From contig NZ_JAHTMW010000002.1 of NCBI RefSeq assembly GCF_026236535.1, positions 434,001 to 498,000 on the forward strand: a stretch of 64,000 nucleotides of DNA, read 5' to 3'. The position numbers were made by a program, and so were the translations under genes. Positions 8,632 through 15,337 of the stretch are shown piece by piece. This DNA comes from Streptomyces sp. SKN60 (lineage in GTDB: Bacteria > Actinomycetota > Actinomycetes > Streptomycetales > Streptomycetaceae). The notes beneath the pieces were generated by a model. The model was given only the letters and a program-made list of their open reading frames with translations. It was not told the origin of the DNA and did no database searches. Numbering within the stretch: position 1 is the first letter of the stretch; each line of letters opens with the position of its first letter.

Positions 8632-9987
8632 ATGCCGACCTGCCCGAACGGACACCAGTCGGTCTCCGACGACTGGTGCGAGGTCTGCGGCCACCGCATG
8701 GCGGCCGGGGCGGGTGCGCCGACGGGTGCCGTACCGCCGCCTCCCCCGCCGCCGCCTCCCGCGTACGGATATCCCGGCCCCGGTGGTCCGGGCCCTGGTG
8801 GTCCGGGTGCTCCCGGTGGGCCGGTCCCGCCGCCGCCCGGCGCGCCCGGCGGCTTCGGCCCGGGCGGCGACCCGAACGCCACCGCCCAGGCGGAGCTGTG
8901 CCCGCAGTGCCGGACGCCGCGCGAGCACATGGCGCCGTTCTGCGAGGAGTGCCGCTGGAACTTCCTCACCAACACGGCGACCTCCTACACCCCGGTCGCC
9001 CCGCAGAGCGCGCCCCGCGCGCCGCAGGGCCCGGGTCCGCAGGGTCCGCCGCCCGGTCTGAACCTGCCGCCGGGCTTCCAGTCCCCGCCGGTACAGGGTC
9101 AGCCGCCGCAGGGCCCGCCGATGCCGCCTCAGCCCATGCCGGGTCAGCCGATGCCGGGTCAGCCGATGCCGGGTCAGCAGCCGGACCCGTTCGACTACCA
9201 GGGCTCGCGGCCCTCGCAGGTGAACCGGCCGGCCGAGCCCTTGGGCGCCGACCCGACGCACCTCCAGGCGCCGCCGCGCCCGCCGATGCCGCAGACGCCC
9301 CAGGCGCCCCAGGCCCCGCAGGGCTTCCCGGCCGCGCCGCCGCAGGCCGCGCCCCCGCAGCCCGCTCCGCCGCAGCCGCGGGCCGACGACGACTGGATGC
9401 TGTCGCCGCCCTCGATGCCGCAGCCCCCGGCCCCGCCCGCGCCGGCCCCGGGTCCGGGTCCGATGGGTCCCGGTCCGATGGGCGGTCCGCCGCCGCAGTT
9501 CCAGCAGGGCCCGCCGCCGGTCCCGCAGCCCCAGGCCCCGCAGGCTCCCCAGGCGCCTCAGCCGCAGGTCCCGCAGTCGCAGCTCGGCTGGACCGCGGTG
9601 ATCGGCCCGGACCGCGAGTACTTCATGGCGATGATGCAGCGCAGCGGCCCGGAGGCCGGGGGGCTCAACCTCCCCGCGTACTCCCCCGAGCAGCACATCC
9701 CGCTGCAGGGCAACCAGATCAGCATCGGCCGCCGCCGGCACTCCACCGGCGAGTCGCCCGACATCGACCTGTCGGTGCCGCCGGAGGACCCGGGCGTCTC
9801 GCACCAGCACGCGGTGCTGGTGGCGCAGCCCGACGGTTCGTGGGCGGTGGTGGACCAGAACTCCACCAACGGCACGACGATCAACGGCTCGCCCGACCCG
9901 ATCCAGCCCTATGTGCCGGTGCAGCTCCAGGAGGGCGACCGGGTGCACGTCGGCGCCTGGACGACGATCACCGTACGGCGCGGCTGA
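8632..9987 (+). CDS. FHA-domain protein with N-terminal zinc ribbons
   Basis: The 451-residue product begins with a zinc ribbon (CPNGH then CEVCGH), has a Pro-rich spacer, a second Cys pair set (CPQCRTP then CEECRW) and a long Pro/Gln/Gly-rich disordered linker that includes three copies of PMPGQ. The last 100 residues form a forkhead-associated domain with its usual features: GRR at the first loop, SHQHA, and NSTNGT. FHA domains bind phosphothreonine; in mycobacteria the PknG substrate GarA is a small FHA protein. This gene closes the operon and is the best candidate for the local PknG substrate or phospho-reader, although it is far larger than GarA and lacks an obvious N-terminal ETT-type phosphosite. 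The start has a GGAGAGGGGG ribosome-binding site. Confidence 0.9.
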   Translation: MPTCPNGHQSVSDDWCEVCGHRMAAGAGAPTGAVPPPPPPPPPAYGYPGPGGPGPGGPGAPGGPVPPPPGAPGGFGPGGDPNATAQAELCPQCRTPREHMAPFCEECRWNFLTNTATSYTPVAPQSAPRAPQGPGPQGPPPGLNLPPGFQSPPVQGQPPQGPPMPPQPMPGQPMPGQPMPGQQPDPFDYQGSRPSQVNRPAEPLGADPTHLQAPPRPPMPQTPQAPQAPQGFPAAPPQAAPPQPAPPQPRADDDWMLSPPSMPQPPAPPAPAPGPGPMGPGPMGGPPPQFQQGPPPVPQPQAPQAPQAPQPQVPQSQLGWTAVIGPDREYFMAMMQRSGPEAGGLNLPAYSPEQHIPLQGNQISIGRRRHSTGESPDIDLSVPPEDPGVSHQHAVLVAQPDGSWAVVDQNSTNGTTINGSPDPIQPYVPVQLQEGDRVHVGAWTTITVRRG

Positions 9988-9998
9988 CAGCCCTGAAG

Positions 9999-10034
9999 AA
10001 CAGCTGGAGCAACAGCTGGAGCAACAGTTAGAGC
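9999..10034. repeat. Three 12-bp tandem repeats between convergent genes
   Basis: Three copies of AACAGCTGGAGC (the last is AACAGTTAGAGC) run head to tail from just after the FHA stop codon into the stop codon of the convergent methyltransferase gene. CAGCTG in each unit is self-complementary, so the transcript from either side could fold. No T-run follows. It may help end transcription of both genes or be replication slippage. Confidence 0.6.
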
Positions 10035-11005
10035 TCCGGCAGGGGCCAGGCGTACGGCCCCTCGGGGTCGTCCAGCCAGGCCCACTGCCGGCCGCCGCTC
10101 ACCGTCACCCCGAAGCGCTCTCGCTCCGGCCGCCGTTCGCGCTGCCAGAGCGAGAGCGCTTCGCGCAGGTCGAGGCGGTCGCCGGCCAGGCCGGTCAGGA
10201 ACTGGAAGCCCTCGTCCTCGTACACCCGCCGGGGCACTCCGGCGGTGCGCGGGCGCGGGGTGCGGGCGCCGGAGCCGCGCAGGGCGACGAAGTACGCGGA
10301 GCCGGCCAGGAAGCGGCCCTCGGCGCGGTCCCGGTCGCGGACCGCGAGCAGCAGCAGGCCGGTGGAGAGCGGGGTGAGGATCCGCGCGTCGGGGCGGCAC
10401 TGGGCCAGCCAGGCGTACGGGACGGAGGGCACCGCGCAGGTCGCCACGATCCGGTCGTACGGGGCGCGCTCGGGGCAGCCGCGGGCGCCGTCGCGGGTGA
10501 GCACGGCCGGCCGGTACCCGGCGGCGGCGAGGTGGGCGCGGGCGGACTCGGCGATCTCCTCGTCGAGGTCGACGGTGGTGACGTGGGCGTCGCCGAGGCG
10601 GTGGCAGAGCAGCGCCGCGTGGTAGCCGGTGCCGGCGCCGATCTCCAGGACGTCGTGCCCGTCGCGTACGTCCAGGGCTTCGAGCATCTTCGCCATCAGG
10701 GAGGGCTGGCTGGCGGAGGAGAGCAGCTCGCCGTCCCGGACCCGGGTGGCGAGGGCGAGGTCGCGGTAGGCGCCGCGCAGCCAGCGGACCCGGCGGGCCG
10801 GGTCGGGGTCGCCGGACCAGCGGCGTTCGTAGCCGGCGGGCCCGGCGACGTAGTAGGACGGCACGAAGAGATGGCGCGGGACGGCGGCGAAGGCCGCGCG
10901 CCAGACGGGCTCGCGCAGGGCGCCGTACGCCTCGATCTCCCGCACCAGTGCCCGCCGGGCCCGCGCGCCCTCCTCCGCGAACGGGTCGCGCCGTACCTCC
11001 TCCAT
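10028..11005 (-). CDS. Protein-L-isoaspartate O-methyltransferase family protein
   Basis: The 325-residue product opens with a helical segment (PVWRAAFAAVPRHLFVP) typical of PCMT-family enzymes, which transfer methyl groups from S-adenosylmethionine to L-isoaspartyl residues in damaged proteins. The SAM-binding motif I is DVLEIGAGTGYHAALL (about residues 104-119), followed by motif II VTTVDLDEEI and the PCMT-type motif APYDRIVATCAV. It is longer than the classical enzyme (about 210-220 residues); the extra C-terminal part, ending YAWPLPEL, is common in actinobacterial relatives that may methylate other substrates, including peptides. ATG 11005 follows AGGA on the minus strand. It is divergent from the globin gene and convergent with the signalling operon. 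Confidence 0.82.
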   Translation of the reverse strand: MEEVRRDPFAEEGARARRALVREIEAYGALREPVWRAAFAAVPRHLFVPSYYVAGPAGYERRWSGDPDPARRVRWLRGAYRDLALATRVRDGELLSSASQPSLMAKMLEALDVRDGHDVLEIGAGTGYHAALLCHRLGDAHVTTVDLDEEIAESARAHLAAAGYRPAVLTRDGARGCPERAPYDRIVATCAVPSVPYAWLAQCRPDARILTPLSTGLLLLAVRDRDRAEGRFLAGSAYFVALRGSGARTPRPRTAGVPRRVYEDEGFQFLTGLAGDRLDLREALSLWQRERRPERERFGVTVSGGRQWAWLDDPEGPYAWPLPEL

Positions 11006-11123
11006 GACTCCACTGTCCTGCACTCGCCTGCGCCCCGCCCGGATCCGGCCACAGGTCCGGGCCGCTGCGGCGGGAAGTCCTAGACCTCCGGTCCTCGTCC
11101 GGTGCGTCTGAGACGATGGAACG

Positions 11124-11528
11124 GTGAACGAGATTCCGCGCGGCACGCTTCAGGAGCAGACCTTCTACGAGCAGGTGGGGGGCGAGGAGACCTTCCGTCG
11201 CCTGGTGCACCGCTTCTACCAGGGGGTCGCGGAGGACCCCCTGCTGAAGCCGATGTACCCGGAGGAGGACCTGGGCCCGGCCGAGGAGCGGCTCGCGCTG
11301 TTCCTCATGCAGTACTGGGGCGGTCCGAACACCTACAGCGACCGCCGCGGCCATCCGCGGCTGCGGATGAGGCACGCGCCGTTCACGGTCGACCGGGCGG
11401 CGCACGACGCGTGGCTGCGGCACATGCGGGACGCGGTGGACGAGCTGGAGCTCGCGCCGGAGCACGAGGAGCAGCTGTGGCGCTATCTGACGTACGCCGC
11501 CGCCTCGATGATCAACACCGCGGACTGA
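11124..11528 (+). CDS. glbO: Group II truncated haemoglobin (GlbO type)
   Basis: This 134-residue protein matches group II (O-type) truncated globins in length and motifs: FYEQVGGEETFRRLVHRFY at the N-terminus, the YPEEDL segment, LFLMQYWGGP with the group II Tyr-Trp pair, and RHAPF containing the proximal histidine. Such globins bind oxygen or NO haem-dependently and are thought to act in oxygen supply or NO detoxification. The GTG start at 11124 gives a normal N-terminus. The gene is divergent from the methyltransferase with a 118-bp shared promoter region, and is followed by about 160 bp before the permease gene, so it is probably transcribed alone. Confidence 0.93.
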   Translation: MNEIPRGTLQEQTFYEQVGGEETFRRLVHRFYQGVAEDPLLKPMYPEEDLGPAEERLALFLMQYWGGPNTYSDRRGHPRLRMRHAPFTVDRAAHDAWLRHMRDAVDELELAPEHEEQLWRYLTYAAASMINTAD

Positions 11529-11629
11529 CCGCCTGCTCGCGGACGAACACATTCCGGTGACCTGACGCCGGATAACGGTCACGATCGCGTCAAGGTGGGC
11601 GCGAAAGCGGTTTCCGGATCCGATGCCCT

Positions 11630-11685
11630 CTGAAAGCATCCGAAGAACGTTCGATAGTGAACGATCACGGTGCTTTCAGGGGGGA
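11630..11685 (+). promoter_or_regulatory. Nested inverted repeat in the leader of the first permease gene
   Basis: CTGAAAGCA (11630-11638) pairs with TGCTTTCAG (11671-11679), and inside it CGTTC (11648-11652) pairs with GAACG (11659-11663). The right outer arm runs into the AGGGGGGA ribosome-binding site of the permease starting at GTG 11691. If transcribed, the structure could mask translation start; as DNA it could be an operator. This is a reading of the sequence only. Confidence 0.35.
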
Positions 11686-11690
11686 ACCGG

Positions 11691-14600
11691 GTGACGGGGT
11701 TCGTACTTTTGCGCGTCAGGGCGCACCGGCTGCTCCTGGCCGCGGCCCTGCTCGCGGTCCTCCTGACCACCTCCGTCCTCGCCACCCTGGCCGCATTCTC
11801 CGGTTCCATCGGCGACGCCGCGCTGCGGAGCACGCTCACCGGCCGCTCCGCCCCCGCCGCCGCCCTCGTGGTCAGGGGCCGGATCCCGGACGCGAAGCGG
11901 GCGAGCGCCGACGCGGCCGCCCGCGCGGGCGCCGAGCGGACCTTCGCCGGGCTCCCGGTCACCGTGCGGAAGCTGGAGACCTCGGGGCCGTACGCCCTGC
12001 CCCGCTCGCTCCAGCCGCCCGCCGCGCGCTCCGGCGAGCCGGACCTCACCCAGTTCGCGGCGCTCGACCGGTCCCGGATCACCCTGGTGCGGGGCGCCTG
12101 GCCCAAGGCCGGCGGGGCGAAGGCGACCGGCCCGCGCGACGCGGTCGAGAGCGCCGTGCCCGAGGAGGCCGCGCGCCGGCTCGGGGTGGCTCCGGACGCC
12201 GTCCTGAAGCTCACCGACCGGCTCACCGGCGCCACCGTGACGACCCGGATCACCGGCGTCTACCGGCCCGTCGACACCGCCGACCTCTACTGGCAGCTCG
12301 ACCCGGCGGCCGGCCGCGGCGTGAAGACCCTGGTCTTCACCACGTACGGCCCGCTGCTCACCGATCCCGCCCTGCTCGGCTCCGGGCGGCTCACCGCCGG
12401 CGACACGTCCTGGCTCGGCGTGGCCGACTACACCGGTCTCACCACCGACCGGATGGACGGTCTGCGGACCGCCGCCACCGAGGGCCCCAAGGCGCTGCTC
12501 GCCGACACCGCGGGCTTCGGCACCACCGTCAGCGCCACCACCTCGCTGCCGACCGTCCTGGAGCAGACCGACCGGGCACTGCTCGTCGCCCGCTCCACCC
12601 TCTCGATCGTCGCCGTGCAGCTGGTGCTGCTCGCCGCCTACGCGCTGCTGCTCGTCGCCCGGCTGCTCAGCACCGAACGCTCCGGCGAGACCGACCTGCT
12701 GCGCGCGCGGGGCGCCTCGCGCCGCCGGATCGCCGGACTCGCCGCCGTCGAGGCGCTGTTCCTCGCGCTGCCCGCCGCGATCGCCGCCCCACTGCTCTCC
12801 GGCCCGCTGACCCGGCTCGTCGCCGACCGGACCACGCTCGACGCGCTCGGCGGCGGGCTAGGCGCCGCTCCCCCGCCCACGGTCTGGCTGGTGGCCGCCG
12901 CGGTCGCGCTGTGCTGCGCCGCCGCCGTCGTCGCCCCCGCGCTCGCCACCGGGGACGGCGCCGGGATCTCGCTGCGCAAGGGCCGCTCCGCCGCGCTGCC
13001 CGGACCCGTCCGGGCCGGCGCCGACCTCGCGCTGCTGCTCGTCGCGGGCATCGCCTACTGGCAGCTCGACCGGCAGACCGGCGGCGGCGCGCTCGCTGGG
13101 GACCGTACCGGCACCCTCGGCGTCGATCCGCTGCTCGTGGCGGCACCCGCGCTCGGGCTGCTCGCCGGCACCGTCCTCACCCTGCGGCTGCTGCCGCCCG
13201 CGGCCCGGCTGGCCGAGCGGCGCGCGGCGGGCGGCCGGGGCCTGCCGACGGCGCTCGCCGGCTGGCAGTTCAGCCGCCGGCCGCTGCGCGGCGCGGGCCC
13301 GGTGCTGCTGCTCATACTCGCCGTCGCCATGGGCATGCTGGCGATCGGCCAGCGCGACTCCTGGGACCGCTCGCAGCGCGACCAGGCCGACTTCCGCACC
13401 GGCGCGGACCTGCGGGTGCTGAGCGCGGGCCCCGGCGAGCTCGCCAGGACCGAGCGGCTCGCGGCCATGCCGGGCGTACGCCAGGCCGCGCCCGTGCACC
13501 GGGGCAGCACCGACCTCACCGGCCGCAACGCCACCGTGCTCGCCATGGACACCCGGCGGGCCGCCGACGGCATGCTGTTCCGCCCCGACCTCGCGGGCGG
13601 CTCGGCGGCCGAGCGGCTCGCCGCCGTACAGCCCAAGGCCGGTCCCCGTACGGGCGTCGAACTGCCCGGGGACACCCGCGCCCTGGCGCTCACGCTGCGC
13701 GCCGGCGCACCCGGCGGCCCACCGCCCGCCCGGGTCACCGTCGTCCTGGAGGACGGCTACGGCGTCCCGTACCGCCGGCTGCTCGGCACCCTCCCGGCCG
13801 ACGGGCACAGCCACCGGCTCCAGGTGGCCCTGCCCGAACTCGCGGACGCCCGGGGCTTCGTGCTGACCGGCCTGGAGATCAGCGGCGAGGCGGCGGACGG
13901 CGGCCCGCACCGGCTCGCGGTCGAGGGGCTGGTCTCGATGGGCGCCGGCGAGGCCCAGCGGCCGATCGGCACGAGCGGCACGAGCGGCACGAGCGGCTCC
14001 CTTGCCGAATGGACCGGCGAGTACCGGGCCGAGCGCGACAACGGCGAGACCACGGCCCAGCCGGTGGCTGCCGGCTCCGGCTCCGGTTCCGGTTCCGGTT
14101 CCGGTTCCGGTTCCGGCTCCGGCGTGCTGCTCTCCGCGCCCTTCACCGTCGGGCCCGGCGAGGCCGGTCCCGGCACCGACGGCTACACGCTGTCCCTGTC
14201 CGCCCCGCGCGGCGCCCGGCCGGCGACGGTCCCGGCGCTCGCCACCGACGCCTTCCTCGCGGCGACCCGCGCGAAGGAGGGCGACACCGTCGGCGTCACC
14301 TTCGGCGGCGCCACCCTCAAGGTGACGATCGCCGGCACGGTCCGCGAACTGCCCACCACCGGGCCCGGCGCCCGGGCCGTCACCGCGGCCTCCCCCGACG
14401 CCGTCCCCCAGGACGGCGGCGCGATCCTGGTCGACCTGAACACCGCCAACCAGGCCCTGTCCGGCGCCCCGGGCGCGACCCTGGCGCCCACCGAGTGGTG
14501 GCTCACCACCGCCCCCGGCAAGGCCGCCGAGGTCGCCAGGACCCTCCGGTCCGGCAGCGACGCCGACCCCTCCCTGGTACTCGTACGGGACGAGGCCGCG

Positions 14601-15053
14601 GCCGAACTCCTCGGCGACCCGCTCGGCGCCGGCCCCAACTCCGCCCTCATGGCGGTCGCGGCGGCCGCCGCCGCCCTCGCCGCCGTCGGCTTCGCCGTCT
14701 CCTCGGCCGGCTCCCTGCGGGAACGCAGCCGCGAGTTCGGCCTGCTCCGCGCGCTCGGCGCCCCGCGCCGCCAACTCGCCCGCCTGCTCGCCGCCGAACA
14801 GGGCCTCCTCGTCGGCATCGGCCTGCTCGTCGGCGTCGCCCTCGGCACCGTCCTCACCCGCGCGGTCGTCCCCCTGATCGTCCTCACCGCCCAGGCCGAC
14901 CGCCCGGTCCCCACCCCCCTGGTCCAACTCCCCCTCCCCCACGTGTCCCTGCTCCTCGCCGCCGTCGCCGCACTCCCCCTGACGATCGTCGCCACCATCG
15001 CCCTCCGCCGCACGGACCCGGCGGTCACCCTGCGCAGCCAGGGGGACCAGTGA
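11691..15053 (+). CDS. FtsX/MacB-like ABC transporter permease, 1120 residues
   Basis: This is a large membrane protein with an N-terminal transmembrane helix (VRAHRLLLAAALLAVLLTTSV), a long extracellular region, a block of helices at about 300-420 including the FtsX-type sequence RLLSTERSGETDLLRARGASRRRI, further segments at about 430-560, another extracellular domain, and a C-terminal FtsX domain (helices around 985-1105, with LRERSREFGLLRALGAPRRQL). Two FtsX-like cores in one chain are typical of the big actinobacterial permeases. GTG 11691 has AGGGGGGA 6 nt upstream and is preferred to GTG 11670. The extracellular part holds a Ser-Gly dipeptide run encoded by a 6-bp DNA repeat at 14073-14123 and a GTSGTSGTS run near 13970-13997, both likely length-variable. 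It works with the next permease and ATPase; the substrate is unknown. Confidence 0.85.
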   Translation: MTGFVLLRVRAHRLLLAAALLAVLLTTSVLATLAAFSGSIGDAALRSTLTGRSAPAAALVVRGRIPDAKRASADAAARAGAERTFAGLPVTVRKLETSGPYALPRSLQPPAARSGEPDLTQFAALDRSRITLVRGAWPKAGGAKATGPRDAVESAVPEEAARRLGVAPDAVLKLTDRLTGATVTTRITGVYRPVDTADLYWQLDPAAGRGVKTLVFTTYGPLLTDPALLGSGRLTAGDTSWLGVADYTGLTTDRMDGLRTAATEGPKALLADTAGFGTTVSATTSLPTVLEQTDRALLVARSTLSIVAVQLVLLAAYALLLVARLLSTERSGETDLLRARGASRRRIAGLAAVEALFLALPAAIAAPLLSGPLTRLVADRTTLDALGGGLGAAPPPTVWLVAAAVALCCAAAVVAPALATGDGAGISLRKGRSAALPGPVRAGADLALLLVAGIAYWQLDRQTGGGALAGDRTGTLGVDPLLVAAPALGLLAGTVLTLRLLPPAARLAERRAAGGRGLPTALAGWQFSRRPLRGAGPVLLLILAVAMGMLAIGQRDSWDRSQRDQADFRTGADLRVLSAGPGELARTERLAAMPGVRQAAPVHRGSTDLTGRNATVLAMDTRRAADGMLFRPDLAGGSAAERLAAVQPKAGPRTGVELPGDTRALALTLRAGAPGGPPPARVTVVLEDGYGVPYRRLLGTLPADGHSHRLQVALPELADARGFVLTGLEISGEAADGGPHRLAVEGLVSMGAGEAQRPIGTSGTSGTSGSLAEWTGEYRAERDNGETTAQPVAAGSGSGSGSGSGSGSGSGVLLSAPFTVGPGEAGPGTDGYTLSLSAPRGARPATVPALATDAFLAATRAKEGDTVGVTFGGATLKVTIAGTVRELPTTGPGARAVTAASPDAVPQDGGAILVDLNTANQALSGAPGATLAPTEWWLTTAPGKAAEVARTLRSGSDADPSLVLVRDEAAAELLGDPLGAGPNSALMAVAAAAAALAAVGFAVSSAGSLRERSREFGLLRALGAPRRQLARLLAAEQGLLVGIGLLVGVALGTVLTRAVVPLIVLTAQADRPVPTPLVQLPLPHVSLLLAAVAALPLTIVATIALRRTDPAVTLRSQGDQ

Positions 15054-15337
15054 CGACACCGCTCACGAAGACCGCGACACCGCCGGCCGCCGCCGGGCGC
15101 GGGCCGCTGGCTCCGCAGCCCGCCGCACAGGGCGGGCGCCCGGCACCGACCACCCGGCGCCGGTCTCCGGCGCCCGTAGCCCTTCGGGCACGGGAGCCGC
15201 GCCCGAAGGCCCTGTCGGGGCCGCCCGAGGGCGCCGCTCCGTGTGCCGGGCAGTGGAGGCCGCGGGCCCGGCTCGGAGGGGCAGGCGGCACCGCCCTCCG
15301 GAAGACACGCCCCGCCACCACCCGAGGGGGCCGCTGA
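15050..15337 (+). CDS. Possible 95-residue coupled small protein, or untranslated spacer between the permease genes
   Basis: The 283-bp gap between the two permease genes is fully open in one frame. GTG 15050 overlaps the first permease stop (GTGA), an AGGGGGA lies 3-4 nt before it, and the TGA at 15335-15337 overlaps the ATG of the next permease (TGATG). That arrangement is what translational coupling would produce, and third positions are mostly G or C. Against it, the predicted product is Pro/Arg/Ala-rich low complexity without a recognisable fold. The gap also contains a hairpin (CCCGTAGCCC at 15173-15182 with GGGCACGGG at 15186-15194, one bulge) without a T-run. Treat as uncertain. Confidence 0.3.
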   Translation: MTTPLTKTATPPAAAGRGPLAPQPAAQGGRPAPTTRRRSPAPVALRAREPRPKALSGPPEGAAPCAGQWRPRARLGGAGGTALRKTRPATTRGGR

